Origin: Cyanomargarita calcarea GSE-NOS-MK-12-04C
Lineage (GTDB): Bacteria > Cyanobacteriota > Cyanobacteriia > Cyanobacteriales > Nostocaceae
Direction of reading: 5' to 3'
DNA length: 64,000 nt
NCBI GenBank assembly: GCA_019359595.1
Contig: JAHHGZ010000012.1
Span: 62,001 to 126,000, forward strand
Shown here: positions 48,003-57,797 of the stretch, in pieces
Numbering within the stretch: the first letter of the stretch is position 1
Layout of the letters: every line of letters starts with the position of its first letter
Translations under genes and position numbers: made by a program
The notes under the pieces: generated by a model
Told to the model about the DNA's origin: nothing
The model's database searches: none
What the model saw: the letters and a program-made list of their open reading frames with translations, nothing else

Positions 48003-49094
48003 ATGGAAATAGGCGTCCCCAAGGAAACTAAGGATCAAGAGTTTCGGGTAGGGTTGAGTCCGTTTAGCGTGCGGGTGCTGCGGGAAAATGGTCATGGGGT
48101 TTTTGTTGAAACCCAAGCAGGTACTGGTGCTGGATTTACCGATGATGACTACAGAAGTGCTGGTGCGGAAATTGCCTCTACACCTAACGCTATATGGAAT
48201 AGAGAGCTAATTATTAAAGTCAAAGAGCCATTAACCGCAGAGTATAAATTTTTGCAGTCTGGGCAGTTATTGTTTACTTATCTGCATTTAGCAGCCGATC
48301 GCAAGTTGACGGAGCATTTAATTAATTGTGGAATTACAGCGATCGCTTATGAAACAGTAGAACAACCAGGAGCAAATAAATTACCGTTACTCACCCCTAT
48401 GAGTATTATTGCCGGTCGCTTGGCAGTACAATTTGGTGCAAGGTTCCTAGAACGGCAGCAAGGTGGTAGAGGCGTTCTTTTGGGCGGTATTCCGGGAGTC
48501 AAACCCGGCAAAGTGGTGATTTTAGGTGGTGGTGTTGTCGGTACAGAAGCTGCGAAAATTGCCGTAGGTATGGGCGCGACAGTCCAGATTTTGGATGTAA
48601 ATGTCGAGCGCTTAAGCTATCTGGAAACTATATTTGGTTCGAGAGTAGAATTGCTTTACAGTAACTCGGCACAAGTCGATGCTGTGGTTCCTGATGCCGA
48701 TTTGCTAATTGGTGCAGTTTTAGTACCAGGACGTAAAGCACCAATTTTAGTCAATCGTAATTTAGTCAAAAAAATGTGTCCTGGTTCTGTGATTGTCGAT
48801 GTAGCAGTTGACCAAGGTGGCTGCATCGAGACCTTACACCCCACATCTCACACTAACCCGGTATATGTTGAAGAGGGTGTAGTGCATTATGGCGTTCCCA
48901 ATATGCCAGGAGCAGTACCCTGGACTTCGACGCAAGCACTCAACAACAGTACATTACCATATGTATTGCAGTTAGCCAATTTGGGCATGGAAGCATTGGC
49001 AAAAAATGAAGCGTTGGGTAAGGGTTTGAATGTTAAGAATCATCACCTAGTTCATCCTGCAGTCCAAGAAGTGTTTCCCGATTTGGCGAGTTAA
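48003..49094 (+). CDS. ald: alanine dehydrogenase
   Basis: The enzyme interconverts alanine and pyruvate plus ammonia using NAD. The length, 363 residues, is typical. It begins MEIGVPKETKDQEFRVGLSP. The catalytic lysine is in IKVKEPLTAEY (about 75) and the histidine in TYLHLAADRKL (about 96). The NAD fold shows VVILGGGVVGTEAAK (about 170-184). It stands alone and ends before a perfect hairpin. Confidence 0.96.
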   Translation: MEIGVPKETKDQEFRVGLSPFSVRVLRENGHGVFVETQAGTGAGFTDDDYRSAGAEIASTPNAIWNRELIIKVKEPLTAEYKFLQSGQLLFTYLHLAADRKLTEHLINCGITAIAYETVEQPGANKLPLLTPMSIIAGRLAVQFGARFLERQQGGRGVLLGGIPGVKPGKVVILGGGVVGTEAAKIAVGMGATVQILDVNVERLSYLETIFGSRVELLYSNSAQVDAVVPDADLLIGAVLVPGRKAPILVNRNLVKKMCPGSVIVDVAVDQGGCIETLHPTSHTNPVYVEEGVVHYGVPNMPGAVPWTSTQALNNSTLPYVLQLANLGMEALAKNEALGKGLNVKNHHLVHPAVQEVFPDLAS

Positions 49095-49130
49095 TTTAAC
49101 AGTTACCAGTTATCAGTTTTAGTCCGAATG

Positions 49131-49170
49131 GCAGTCTTGTTAGGACATTTTTAGCGCTTAACAAGACTGC
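49131..49170. terminator. bidirectional hairpin terminator after ald
   Basis: GCAGTCTTGTTA (49131-49142) pairs perfectly with TAACAAGACTGC (49159-49170). It lies between convergent reading frames and overlaps the last codons of the small ORF at 49158. Confidence 0.75.
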
Positions 49171-49430
49171 TGTTCGTCGGGGAAGGGAAACTCAATACTA
49201 AAATGTAGCCTTCGCACAAAGGCTTTATCAGTATTTTTACTCAACTTACTAGATAAATTGGTAACCCTGAGCATGACTGGGTTGCCAGGAGACATGAGTA
49301 AGCCTAAAAATTGCCCTGGTATATTTTGTTGACGCGATGCCGGAAATTGCTTGATTGCTTGTTCTAGGAACAGGTCGAGACAGCGAAGTTCTTCGCAGAG
49401 ATGTTTGAGGTTGTTAGTGTAGGGGGGCAT
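49158..49430 (-). CDS. short hypothetical ORF, possibly the start of a lost ATPase gene
   Basis: The 90-residue frame begins MPPYTNNLKHLCEELRCLDL. That resembles the start of a family of large cyanobacterial AAA ATPases whose first residues read like MPxYxDNLxxLxxELxxLDL. The rest (GQFLGLLMSPGNPVMLRVT) does not continue that similarity, and the frame ends in a terminator hairpin. It may be a truncated remnant. The comparison is from memory and is tentative. Confidence 0.4.
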   Translation of the reverse strand: MPPYTNNLKHLCEELRCLDLFLEQAIKQFPASRQQNIPGQFLGLLMSPGNPVMLRVTNLSSKLSKNTDKAFVRRLHFSIEFPFPDEQQSC

Positions 49431-49565
49431 AATTGAGTGCGATCGCAGTTAAAAGACGCGATTTTTATATTGATTGCTACGATAGAATTACATTGTCTTC
49501 TGAACATTCCTAATATGTCCGAGCAAGTACAATATGTAACAAATCAGCAAGGGAGGTAATTATAA

Positions 49566-50210
49566 ATGGTGACATTACATCTCAAGCAATTAAGTGTACC
49601 TCCTGGACAGCGGATTCTTTTAACTGATATCAACTGGTCAAACTTCGAGGATATTTTGCAAGAACTCGGGGAAAAAAGAGCTAGTAAAGTAGCTTACTTT
49701 CAAAATCAATTAGAAATTAGAATGCCGTTACCAGAACATGAGTTTGATAAAGAAATTATTGGTGACATTGTGAAAATTTTGTTAGAAGAGTTAGAAGTCG
49801 ATCGCGAATGTTACGGTTCAACGACTTTTAAGCGAAAGGATATGGCAGCAGGAATCGAGCCGGATAATTGTTTTTATATTCAAAATTACCGTTTAATGAT
49901 TGGCAAAAGGAGATTAGATTTAACGGTAGATCCACCTCCCGATCTAGCCATTGAGCTTGATGTCACCTCCAAAACCCAACTCAGTGCTTATGAAGCTTTA
50001 GGAGTGCCTGAATTATGGCAGTTTTCTCAGGGATGTTTAAGGATTAATGTACTGCAAGGGGGTGAGTATGTTGACTCTTCTTTTAGTCCTAATTTTCCTA
50101 ATTTCCCCATTATTGAGGGGGTTTCTCAGTTTGTCCAAATGAGTTTGACGCAAGGTTCAAGTGCTGCTTTAAGGGCTTTTCGGAAGTGGGTGAGGGAGAG
50201 AATCGATTAG
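49566..50210 (+). CDS. Uma2 family (DUF820) endonuclease-like protein
   Basis: The 214-residue protein has the Uma2 pattern of the PD-(D/E)XK superfamily in full: GIEPDNCFYIQ (Asp), DPPPDLAIELDVTSKTQ (the E-x-K region) and YEALGVPELWQF. Such genes are numerous in filamentous cyanobacteria and their role is uncertain. The start has GGGAGG upstream (49552-49557). Compare the shortened relative at 12457. Confidence 0.85.
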   Translation: MVTLHLKQLSVPPGQRILLTDINWSNFEDILQELGEKRASKVAYFQNQLEIRMPLPEHEFDKEIIGDIVKILLEELEVDRECYGSTTFKRKDMAAGIEPDNCFYIQNYRLMIGKRRLDLTVDPPPDLAIELDVTSKTQLSAYEALGVPELWQFSQGCLRINVLQGGEYVDSSFSPNFPNFPIIEGVSQFVQMSLTQGSSAALRAFRKWVRERID

Positions 50211-50348
50211 CGATCGCTACTAAAACGGTTACTACCATACTCAACTGTGCGGACAAATATATTTGCTGCGACCGTCTGTGTCAGTCCACCTTTAAAACTT
50301 AATCTCTTGAAGGCGATTTTATTTGTAGAAACGTTCAAAATAGTGCCT

Positions 50349-51992
50349 CTATTCTAATTTCTTACTTTGCCTTTGCTTGGAGAAAAACAACTTGAGCATC
50401 CATCGTTTTTGTTTCAATAAAAAGCGTTTGAGTATCCATAATCTTTGCTTGGGGAAAAAGTACTTCAGTATCCAATTTTCTGTCACGGCTTGACGTATCC
50501 ACGAATTTCCGTAAATAATTATCGTAAAGAAAAGTCCAATAATGATGCCGACACTTAGACTGATTAAAATCCCTTCAATCATTTGAACATATTTATCGGT
50601 TGAGAATGAAGAAATTTTATTGCCTATTATTTGAGAGACTATACCACCAGCACCAAAGATGCTACTCACAGCAAGAATTGTCACTTGCAGATTGCGATCG
50701 CTCTCTTCTTGCTTTTTTTGTCGTCTAGTTTCTTGTTCTGCTTGTTCTATTGCCAATTGTCCACGAATGGAGGCAAGTGCTTTATCTATTAAGCTAGAGC
50801 CATCTTGAAAATATCTGATGTATGCTTCAATCTCTTCTTGATAAAAAGGGCAGTTTTCATCACTAAATGCTTTTAAAAAGCAAACATCTTCGTTTTGGAA
50901 TGGAACACATATTTCTTCCATTAAATTATTATATTTTTTGATATTATTATCAATTTTGTGTTTGTAATTACTCATCCTCGCAAGTACTTCTTCATATTTC
51001 TTTGCTAAGGCTGGCAGTTTCTTGAGTTTATTTTGAAATTTATTTAAATCGTCTTCTGTTAATACCTTATTGTTGCCCAACCTGCGGAGATTGTTAACAT
51101 CACTTACAATTTGTTTATAAACAGATTTTAGTGATTTAGAAACTTGAGTAGTTTTTTGAAAAGCTGTAATTATTTGACTGCGATGAAAAAATAAATCAAA
51201 TAGCTTGTAACGAGACTCATAAAACTTGTTATAAGTTGTCCTACCCCGAAACAAAGACACAAATATACTACCAGAAGAAGGTAAATCTCTTTCTGTGCCG
51301 TATTGAAAAATTGGACTACCAAACAAATCACCTGTCCGGTTTAATGGAGGTTTATTGTAATTTTCCGGAAAAAAAGCCTTGAGACATTCATCTGCAATTT
51401 CTGTTAGTTCTTTATTACTTTTGCGTAAATCATTGGCTGTAAGCCTAGCAGTGATAATAATTGTTTGACCAAAAACCCCTCTATTGTTAGGTGCTAAAAA
51501 AAGATTATTTGGATTTAGATGACGCAACGACTGAATATCAACCTCGTCGAGTACCGATTCAGCTTCCTGTTTTGAAAAACCAAGATTTAGCCACAGCCCA
51601 AAACTATTATAAATTCTGACTGGATAGACAAAACCCTTTACTGCTATTGTCTGTTGGCTGTCTATAGGAACTTGTTCTGCTATAGGAACAGCTTCAGAAA
51701 TATAAAAATCAGTCGTCTTTTTGTGTCTAGAAAAAATTTTTATTTTATCTGCATCTCTAAGAGCAACACGAAAACTAGTTGGTTTTTTTGCTAAATCAAG
51801 ATAATTTATTAAGTGAAAACTATTTTTTTGCAAGGCTGAGGAGATAATATTATCGCAGATTTTCCATAGCCAGGAAATATATATATTTGGTCTTCCTGAA
51901 TTTGTCTTTCCGGAATTAATTGTGATGATGGAACTGTCATGTAAATCGAAGGCAAATAAATGAACATTTGGATCGTGAATTTTATTAGTCAT
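50349..51992 (-). CDS. unknown coiled-coil membrane protein with C-terminal 12-residue repeats
   Basis: I do not recognise this 547-residue protein. The N-terminal 250 residues are a soluble mixed domain (HLFAFDLHDSSIITINSG, GTERDLPSSGSIFVSLFRG). Residues 270-440 are charged and helical, probably coiled coil (NNLRRLGNNKVLTEDDLNK, EQAEQETRRQKKQEESD). Two hydrophobic helices follow (about 444-462 and 473-500). The last 40 residues are three tandem 12-residue units of the form W(I/M)LKxFxxKQ(R/K)x (507-542). The coiled coil followed by two helices suggests membrane signalling or gating. It is downstream of the TPR gene on the same strand, with a hairpin between them. Confidence 0.7.
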   Translation of the reverse strand: MTNKIHDPNVHLFAFDLHDSSIITINSGKTNSGRPNIYISWLWKICDNIISSALQKNSFHLINYLDLAKKPTSFRVALRDADKIKIFSRHKKTTDFYISEAVPIAEQVPIDSQQTIAVKGFVYPVRIYNSFGLWLNLGFSKQEAESVLDEVDIQSLRHLNPNNLFLAPNNRGVFGQTIIITARLTANDLRKSNKELTEIADECLKAFFPENYNKPPLNRTGDLFGSPIFQYGTERDLPSSGSIFVSLFRGRTTYNKFYESRYKLFDLFFHRSQIITAFQKTTQVSKSLKSVYKQIVSDVNNLRRLGNNKVLTEDDLNKFQNKLKKLPALAKKYEEVLARMSNYKHKIDNNIKKYNNLMEEICVPFQNEDVCFLKAFSDENCPFYQEEIEAYIRYFQDGSSLIDKALASIRGQLAIEQAEQETRRQKKQEESDRNLQVTILAVSSIFGAGGIVSQIIGNKISSFSTDKYVQMIEGILISLSVGIIIGLFFTIIIYGNSWIRQAVTENWILKYFFPKQRLWILKRFLLKQKRWMLKLFFSKQRQSKKLE

Positions 51993-52030
51993 TATTGAGA
52001 AATTAAGTATTTATTGATATAGCAGTATCC

Positions 52031-52063
52031 AGATCCTCGACTTCTTAAAGAAGTCGGGGATCT
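52031..52063. repeat. AGATCCTCGACTTCTT hairpin repeat
   Basis: AGATCCTCGACTTCTT pairs with AAGAAGTCGGGGATCT with one mismatch. Outer sequences TATAGCAGTATCC and GGATTGCTATA form a second inverted pair around it, so the whole (about 52018-52100) looks like a small repeat element. The same hairpin occurs at 29258. Confidence 0.75.
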
Positions 52064-52156
52064 AAATTTTCACGCATGATTTAGGATTGCTATAGCACCC
52101 TAAAACTAAACGAACCATAATTACGAGCTACTAATTATCAAGCAACAGAACTAATT

Positions 52157-54232
52157 TTAAGGAAAGCTATTGCCCATGTACAAATCAAATGCTGCACGGT
52201 AATATTTGACAGCAATTTCTAGATTTTCGCTTCTGTCGCCAAGAACGCGATCGCTATAAGCACTGGCGAGATGATATTGAATAGTTGCCCAGTTATCGCG
52301 GATATCAGCTTCCACAGCATCGGCTGAGTCTATATCCTGATAAACTTCTAACGCCGCATGATAGCATTCAATAGCTTTTTCCAAATTATCCGCCCTGTCT
52401 CCTTTTTGACGCTGCTTATAAGCCATACCCAGATAATTATGGGTCAATGCCCACTCTTCGGGTATTTGTTCGCGCTTGTAGACTTGCAAAGCCCCATTAA
52501 AACAAGCGATCGCTATTTCTAGATTCTCAACTTTATCTCCACGCAGGCGGTTACTGTAAGCTAAACCAAGAGCATTTTGGACAGTTGCCCAGTTTTCGGG
52601 CATCAAATCGCGATTGAATACACTTAAAGACCCTAAGTAGCATTCAATAGCCTGCTCTAAATTAGTTGCTTTGTCGCCACGGATGCGCTCGCTGTAGGCA
52701 TTGCCCAGATTACTTCTGACAATCGCCCAGCGTTCCGGCGTTTGTTCTCGTTGGTAGATTTCCAGAACCGCCAGGTAGCATTTGATAGCTGATTCCCAAT
52801 TTTCTGCCCTGTCACCCTGGATGCGATCGCTGTAGGCATTACCGAGATTTTTTTGAGTAATTGCCCAGGCTTCGGCTCTGGTTTCACGCTTGCAGACCTC
52901 TAAGGCGAGATGGTAGCATTCAATCGCTGTTTCGATATTTTCTGCCCTGTCGCCCCGGATGCGACCGCTGTAGGCAAAACCAAGATTATTTTGGGTTTTT
53001 GCCCATTCTTCAGAAAATTGCTCTCGCTGGTAAACTTCAAATGCTGCACGATAGCACTCAATTGCAAATTCCAAATTCGCAGCTTTATCTCCACGGATGC
53101 GATTTTGGTAAGCATTGCCCAAAAGATTCTGGGTTGCTGCCCATAAGGAAGGAAAACGCTCTCGCTTGTAAACTTCAAGTGCTGCTCGGAAGCATTCGAT
53201 GGCAACTTCTAAATTATCTGCGACTTCACCAGCAATGCGATCGCTGTATACTTTACCAAGATTGCTTTGAGCTTTCGCCCATTGCTCCGGCGTCCGCTCC
53301 AACTGGTATATTTCTAACGTGGCACGATAGCATTCGATCGCTTCTTCTAAATTTTCTGCTTTATCTTTAAGAATTGGATCGCTGTAAGCATCACCCAGAT
53401 GATTTTGAGTATCTGCCCATTGTTCGGGAAAACCATCGGGTGTTAAAAATGTCAATGCTGATTCGTAACCAGCGATCGCAATTTGCAAATTGTTAGTCCG
53501 CTTGCCTAATGGAAACTGCTGAATTAAATGGCTCAAAGTTACAATATCTAACGCAATTCCTTCGGCTATGGGTGGCTTTGCACTTGCAAGAGTTGCTTTT
53601 GCCCAAGTTTCCAGCACCTGCAAAAAGCCCATATCAAGTTTATCCAGATTTTCTTCTAGTAACGGGTGAACCACAGATGCATCACCCTTGCTCCTAGAAG
53701 TCACCCGCAACAAATCACCCAAAAAGTTTAGGTATTTTTCCGTAGGATTTGAAGATGCTTCCTTACTTACTTGCACGGCGATTGGTACTGCAATCCGTTG
53801 CAAAAAATCAGCGGCTTTTTGTTCGCCCAGTTCTGCTAATAATGACGCAACCTGTGATACAGTCAACACAAAACCTGCATCTAGCAAATCTTGGTTGGCG
53901 CGTAAAAATTCTGTTTCTGCTCCAGGAGGACAATTTAACAAATCATCAATCAACTCCATATACGCAGAAGAACGCTCCCCTCCATTCAAATGCAAATCTT
54001 CGGTAGCTTGTTGCAGCGCATTCTTCAATTGATCGGCCAAATCTCTTAGAAACTCAGCCACATCCCTAGCACCCTGTTCCACTGCCTGCACCGCCACCTG
54101 TTCGATCACCTCAAGAAAATCAGCGTCAATTAATTCTGTATTGGCTTTAAGCAGCGCTAACTCGTCGCCACTTGGACACCTCAGTAGTTCTTGAATCAAA
54201 TTCAGATAAGCCCGGAGACGGTTTCTATCCAT
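52157..54232 (-). CDS. large TPR protein with three N-terminal helical repeats
   Basis: The 691-residue protein starts with three related units of about 75 residues (YLNLIQELLRCPSGDE, YMELIDDLLNCPPGAE, YLNFLGDLLRVTSRS). Units like these are found at the front of cyanobacterial CHAT-protease and TPR proteins. From about residue 240 to the end there are eight to nine TPR-like units of about 50 residues with the pattern LGNAYSDRIxGDxAxNxExAIECYxAALEVYxRExxPExWA. No effector such as CHAT or kinase is attached. It is probably a scaffold. Possibly paired with the membrane protein that follows. Confidence 0.85.
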   Translation of the reverse strand: MDRNRLRAYLNLIQELLRCPSGDELALLKANTELIDADFLEVIEQVAVQAVEQGARDVAEFLRDLADQLKNALQQATEDLHLNGGERSSAYMELIDDLLNCPPGAETEFLRANQDLLDAGFVLTVSQVASLLAELGEQKAADFLQRIAVPIAVQVSKEASSNPTEKYLNFLGDLLRVTSRSKGDASVVHPLLEENLDKLDMGFLQVLETWAKATLASAKPPIAEGIALDIVTLSHLIQQFPLGKRTNNLQIAIAGYESALTFLTPDGFPEQWADTQNHLGDAYSDPILKDKAENLEEAIECYRATLEIYQLERTPEQWAKAQSNLGKVYSDRIAGEVADNLEVAIECFRAALEVYKRERFPSLWAATQNLLGNAYQNRIRGDKAANLEFAIECYRAAFEVYQREQFSEEWAKTQNNLGFAYSGRIRGDRAENIETAIECYHLALEVCKRETRAEAWAITQKNLGNAYSDRIQGDRAENWESAIKCYLAVLEIYQREQTPERWAIVRSNLGNAYSERIRGDKATNLEQAIECYLGSLSVFNRDLMPENWATVQNALGLAYSNRLRGDKVENLEIAIACFNGALQVYKREQIPEEWALTHNYLGMAYKQRQKGDRADNLEKAIECYHAALEVYQDIDSADAVEADIRDNWATIQYHLASAYSDRVLGDRSENLEIAVKYYRAAFDLYMGNSFP

Positions 54233-54897
54233 GAGGCGCTATTCTCCCTCCGTGGGGTATGCTGTTGTTTTTTATACTTATTTTAGAAGTGGCTTAAAAA
54301 GAATACTAGAGTCTTTTAATACCTTCAAACAAAGAATTTTGTTTGTTGATAAATTTGGTTCGCAGGTTAATAATCAAAGTAAAAATACTAGTTTTGAGTT
54401 GAATTACTTATAGACAAATCAAATTTATATTCGGTTATCTGTAAAAAGGTCAAATATTATCTAATCGGGTATAATTTGCGAAAATTCGCAGTCAGACGTT
54501 TACCTATAGATCGCGTCTCTACATGACATGAAAATCATACTAATGCTTTTACATACCAAGCCCATTGCATTGGTACTGACTGCGAATTATTGTACGTATT
54601 GGAAATTCCATTAAATTGACGTACTTATTATTATGTACAAAATTAATAGATTTAACCCAGGTATTGTCAAAAATACCTTAGAATAAAAATTACAACAGCC
54701 ACAAATATAAAACGACAATCTGTCAAAGGTTAAGAGCTTTATGGAGGCTATATTTTACTTTTAATTGTAGTGCTATATACCAAAGAAAGCAGGTTATCCA
54801 AAGATAAAAAAAATACAAAATTCATGGAAAAATTTTGTATTTGAATACATCATTTTAAATGTTTATCCTGAAATGCCTACTATAGTGGAAAGCTGCA
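54233..54897. other. gene-free region upstream of cydA
   Basis: AT-rich sequence with no convincing gene on either strand. It should contain the promoter of cydA at its right end and of the TPR gene at its left. Confidence 0.5.
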
Positions 54898-56340
54898 ATG
54901 CAATTTTTATCTGATACAGTCGTGCTATCGCGAATGCAATTTGCACTGACTGCGATATTCCATATGCTTTGGCCTGTTTTGACAACGGGGATGGGAATTT
55001 ATCTGGTTATTGTCGAGGGAATGTGGCTCAAAACGCGCAATTCTGACTATTACCACCATGCCCGTTTTTGGTCAAAGCTCTACGTCCTCAATTTCGGTAT
55101 CGGTGTTGCTTCGGGTATCCCGATGGAATTTCAATTTGGTACCAACTGGGCACCCTTTGCTGAGGCAACAGGAGACTTTTTCGGCAGTATTTTAGGATTT
55201 GAAGCTTCGATGGCATTTATGCTAGAAGCTGGATTTTTAGGAATTATGCTGTTTGGTTGGGGAAGAGTTCACCCCGTCATTCACTATTTTTCGACAATTA
55301 TGGTGGCATTCGGTGCCAATCTATCAACAGTCTGGATTTTAGTCGCAAATTCTTGGCTGCAAACCCCTGCAGGTGGGGAAATGGTAAACGGTAAATTTGT
55401 AGTTCATGATTACTTTCAAGCAATTCTGAACCCTTTTGCAGCCAAGAGCATTTTGCATATGTTCTTTGCCACCTTAGAGACTTCCTTGTTCGTAATTGGT
55501 GGAATCAGTGCTTGGTATATTATTAACAATCGTCACAAAGCCTTTTTTGCCAAGTCATTGAAGATTAGTTTAGCTGCGGCGATCGCTGTTGCCCCCTTAC
55601 AAATTTATCTTGGACATCTAAGCGCAGAGCAAGTTTATCACTATCAACCCACAAAGCTTGCGGCAATGGAAGCCAAGTGGGAAACGTCACCAGCCGGAGA
55701 ACCAGCCCCTTGGAGTGTTCTGGCTATACCAAACGGAAAAACAGAAAAAAACGATTGGGAAATTCAAATCCCTAATGGTTTAGGCTACATTCTAGAATTC
55801 AAACCCAAACTCTCAGAGCCGGTACTTGGTTTAAAGGAATGGAAACCAGAAGATAGACCCCGGATGGTAGGTTTAATTTTCTACTCCTTCCGAATCATGA
55901 GCGGTATTGGGTTCTTCCTTGCGGGATTAATGCTGTTTAGTGTATTACAGTGGCTGCGGGGTAAACTCTCCCCAGAAAATATTAGCAACCAACGTTTGAT
56001 GATGCTTGGTTGGATGTTTGCGGGGCCTTTAGGATACATTGCCGTCGAGTCAGGCTGGATTGTCCGCTGTGTGGGAAGGCAACCTTGGGTAGTATACGGG
56101 CAAATTCGCACCGTTGATGCTGTATCGCATGTGCCACCTAGCAATGTTTTAACCTCACTCACAAGCTTTGCGGTGGTTTATACGATATTGTTTGTATCTG
56201 CTATGTACTTTGGCAGCCGTATTCTCCGCAAAGGGCCGAATTTAGAATTGCCAGTACCGGGACTGGATAATCAACCGGCAATAGAAACTGAACCAGCAGA
56301 ATTTATTCCTGATGCTCGTCCGGTAGAAGCACAGCAATAA
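54898..56340 (+). CDS. cydA: cytochrome bd-type quinol oxidase subunit I
   Basis: This is the catalytic subunit of cytochrome bd, which oxidises quinol and reduces O2 without copper. It has 480 residues and about nine helices. The heme-ligand histidine is His22 in AIFHMLWPVLTTG. Other conserved blocks are GIPMEFQFGTNWA, GRQPWVVYGQIRT and PLGYIAVESGWIVR. The Q-loop is short, as in the cyanide-insensitive oxidase subgroup. The C-terminus is soluble and acidic. cydB follows after an unusual 397-bp gap. Confidence 0.96.
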   Translation: MQFLSDTVVLSRMQFALTAIFHMLWPVLTTGMGIYLVIVEGMWLKTRNSDYYHHARFWSKLYVLNFGIGVASGIPMEFQFGTNWAPFAEATGDFFGSILGFEASMAFMLEAGFLGIMLFGWGRVHPVIHYFSTIMVAFGANLSTVWILVANSWLQTPAGGEMVNGKFVVHDYFQAILNPFAAKSILHMFFATLETSLFVIGGISAWYIINNRHKAFFAKSLKISLAAAIAVAPLQIYLGHLSAEQVYHYQPTKLAAMEAKWETSPAGEPAPWSVLAIPNGKTEKNDWEIQIPNGLGYILEFKPKLSEPVLGLKEWKPEDRPRMVGLIFYSFRIMSGIGFFLAGLMLFSVLQWLRGKLSPENISNQRLMMLGWMFAGPLGYIAVESGWIVRCVGRQPWVVYGQIRTVDAVSHVPPSNVLTSLTSFAVVYTILFVSAMYFGSRILRKGPNLELPVPGLDNQPAIETEPAEFIPDARPVEAQQ

Positions 56341-56519
56341 GATACAGCACTTTGCAAGTAAATGAAGTACACCCCCTCCCCAAGGCATACGGGGAGGGTT
56401 GGGGAGGGGTATTTCTGTACCTCACAAAGTTGAAATTTGCTGTAACAGTTAACGGTTAACGGTTATAGCGGTTTCCATCCTGATGAGCTACAAATTTATC
56501 TGCGGTTTTTAAACTCTTA

Positions 56520-56675
56520 GAGGATGTTTTAAAAGTATTATATGAAACTTCAAAAATCTCGGAACATAACCCCCCAACACTCAGAGTAAATGGGGGTTTC
56601 CAAACCTCTCTCCTCTTAGGAGAGAGGTTTGGAGAGAGGTTCTTAAGTAAATTTTGTGACTTTCCAAACATCCTC
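56520..56675. mobile_element. family C miniature inverted-repeat element between cydA and cydB
   Basis: The 156-bp element starts GAGGATGTTTTAAAAG and ends CTTTCCAAACATCCTC. TTA stands on each side (56517-56519 and 56676-56678). The interior folds into CCAAACCTCTCTCC and GGAGAGAGGTTTGG arms. It has no coding capacity. Confidence 0.85.
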
Positions 56676-56737
56676 TTACGTGTACCTCATGCAACTGGGA
56701 ATCGCTATAACTGTTAACCACTAAATAAGGAGATTTT

Positions 56738-57748
56738 ATGGACCCGTTAGAACATTTTCTACCACAAGTTTGGTTTGTAATTTTGGCGCTTTTCTTATTC
56801 CTTTATGTCATGCTCGATGGCTTTGACTTAGGAGTGGGAATCTTATCTCTAACAAGTTCTGATGACGAACGTCGAAGTATTTTGATGACCAGCTTAGGCA
56901 ACGTTTGGGATGCCAATGAAACTTGGTTAGTTCTGATGGGAGGTGCTTTATTTGGAGCATTTCCCCTAGCTTACGGCACGATTTTAACTGCCTTATACAT
57001 CCCAATTATGATGATGTTATTTGGTTTAATTTTTCGGGCTGTGGCCTTTGAGTTTCGCGAACATTCTACCCGAAAATACTTTTGGAATTTAGCTTTTGGG
57101 GCTGGGAGTTTCTTAGCCGCATTAGCCCAAGGATTTGCTTTGGGTAGCGTATTAGAAGGCATTGCAGTTGATGAAGCTGGTCACTTTATCGGTGGTACGT
57201 GGGATTGGTTAGATTGGAAGACGGCACTAGTAGCTCTGACATTAATTCAAGGCTACGTTTTGATTGGTTCTACCTACCTGATTGCGAAAACAGAGGGAGA
57301 ACTACAGACAACTCATTACCGAACAGCCAAAATCGCGGCTTTGACCACATTAATTGGAGCGATCGCGATTACAATTGCCACACCTGTATTTTATGAGAGT
57401 GCTAGAACCAAATTATTTGAACAACCGCTAGTTTATATATTTTCGGTAATTCCTATATTAGGAGTGCTATTAATTGGACTACTCCTGAGAAGCATAGAAC
57501 GGAAGGAAGACCAGACACCTTTTATCTTCACAATTCTACTTTTCTTGGTAACATTTTTCGGACTCGGTTTGATTGTTTTTCCCTACGTTATTCCCACCCA
57601 AATCACTATATATCAAGCCGCTGCTTCATCAAGTGCTTTGGTATTCATGATTATTTTCATCGGCTTTCTTATCCCGATAATGTTGTTCTATAACATCTAT
57701 CAATATATTGTGTTTCGGGGTAAGGTTTCCGAGAACCATTATGGTTAA
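56738..57748 (+). CDS. cydB: cytochrome bd-type quinol oxidase subunit II
   Basis: The second membrane subunit of cytochrome bd has 336 residues and about eight helices. The family motifs are LYVMLDGFDLGVGIL (about residues 22-36), NVWDANETWLVLMGGALFGAFP and RAVAFEFREHS. AAGGAG lies 9 bp before the ATG. Its terminator is at 58709, nearly 1 kb away, because an IS remnant has entered between. Confidence 0.96.
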   Translation: MDPLEHFLPQVWFVILALFLFLYVMLDGFDLGVGILSLTSSDDERRSILMTSLGNVWDANETWLVLMGGALFGAFPLAYGTILTALYIPIMMMLFGLIFRAVAFEFREHSTRKYFWNLAFGAGSFLAALAQGFALGSVLEGIAVDEAGHFIGGTWDWLDWKTALVALTLIQGYVLIGSTYLIAKTEGELQTTHYRTAKIAALTTLIGAIAITIATPVFYESARTKLFEQPLVYIFSVIPILGVLLIGLLLRSIERKEDQTPFIFTILLFLVTFFGLGLIVFPYVIPTQITIYQAAASSSALVFMIIFIGFLIPIMLFYNIYQYIVFRGKVSENHYG

Positions 57749-57797
57749 CAGCAATAAACAGTATCTTTGAGAAGCCAGAATAATTAGAGATATAGCT

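Noticed and set aside
53688-54032. 114-residue rightward frame over the TPR gene
   Set aside because: It is antisense to a well-supported repeat protein and has no family features.
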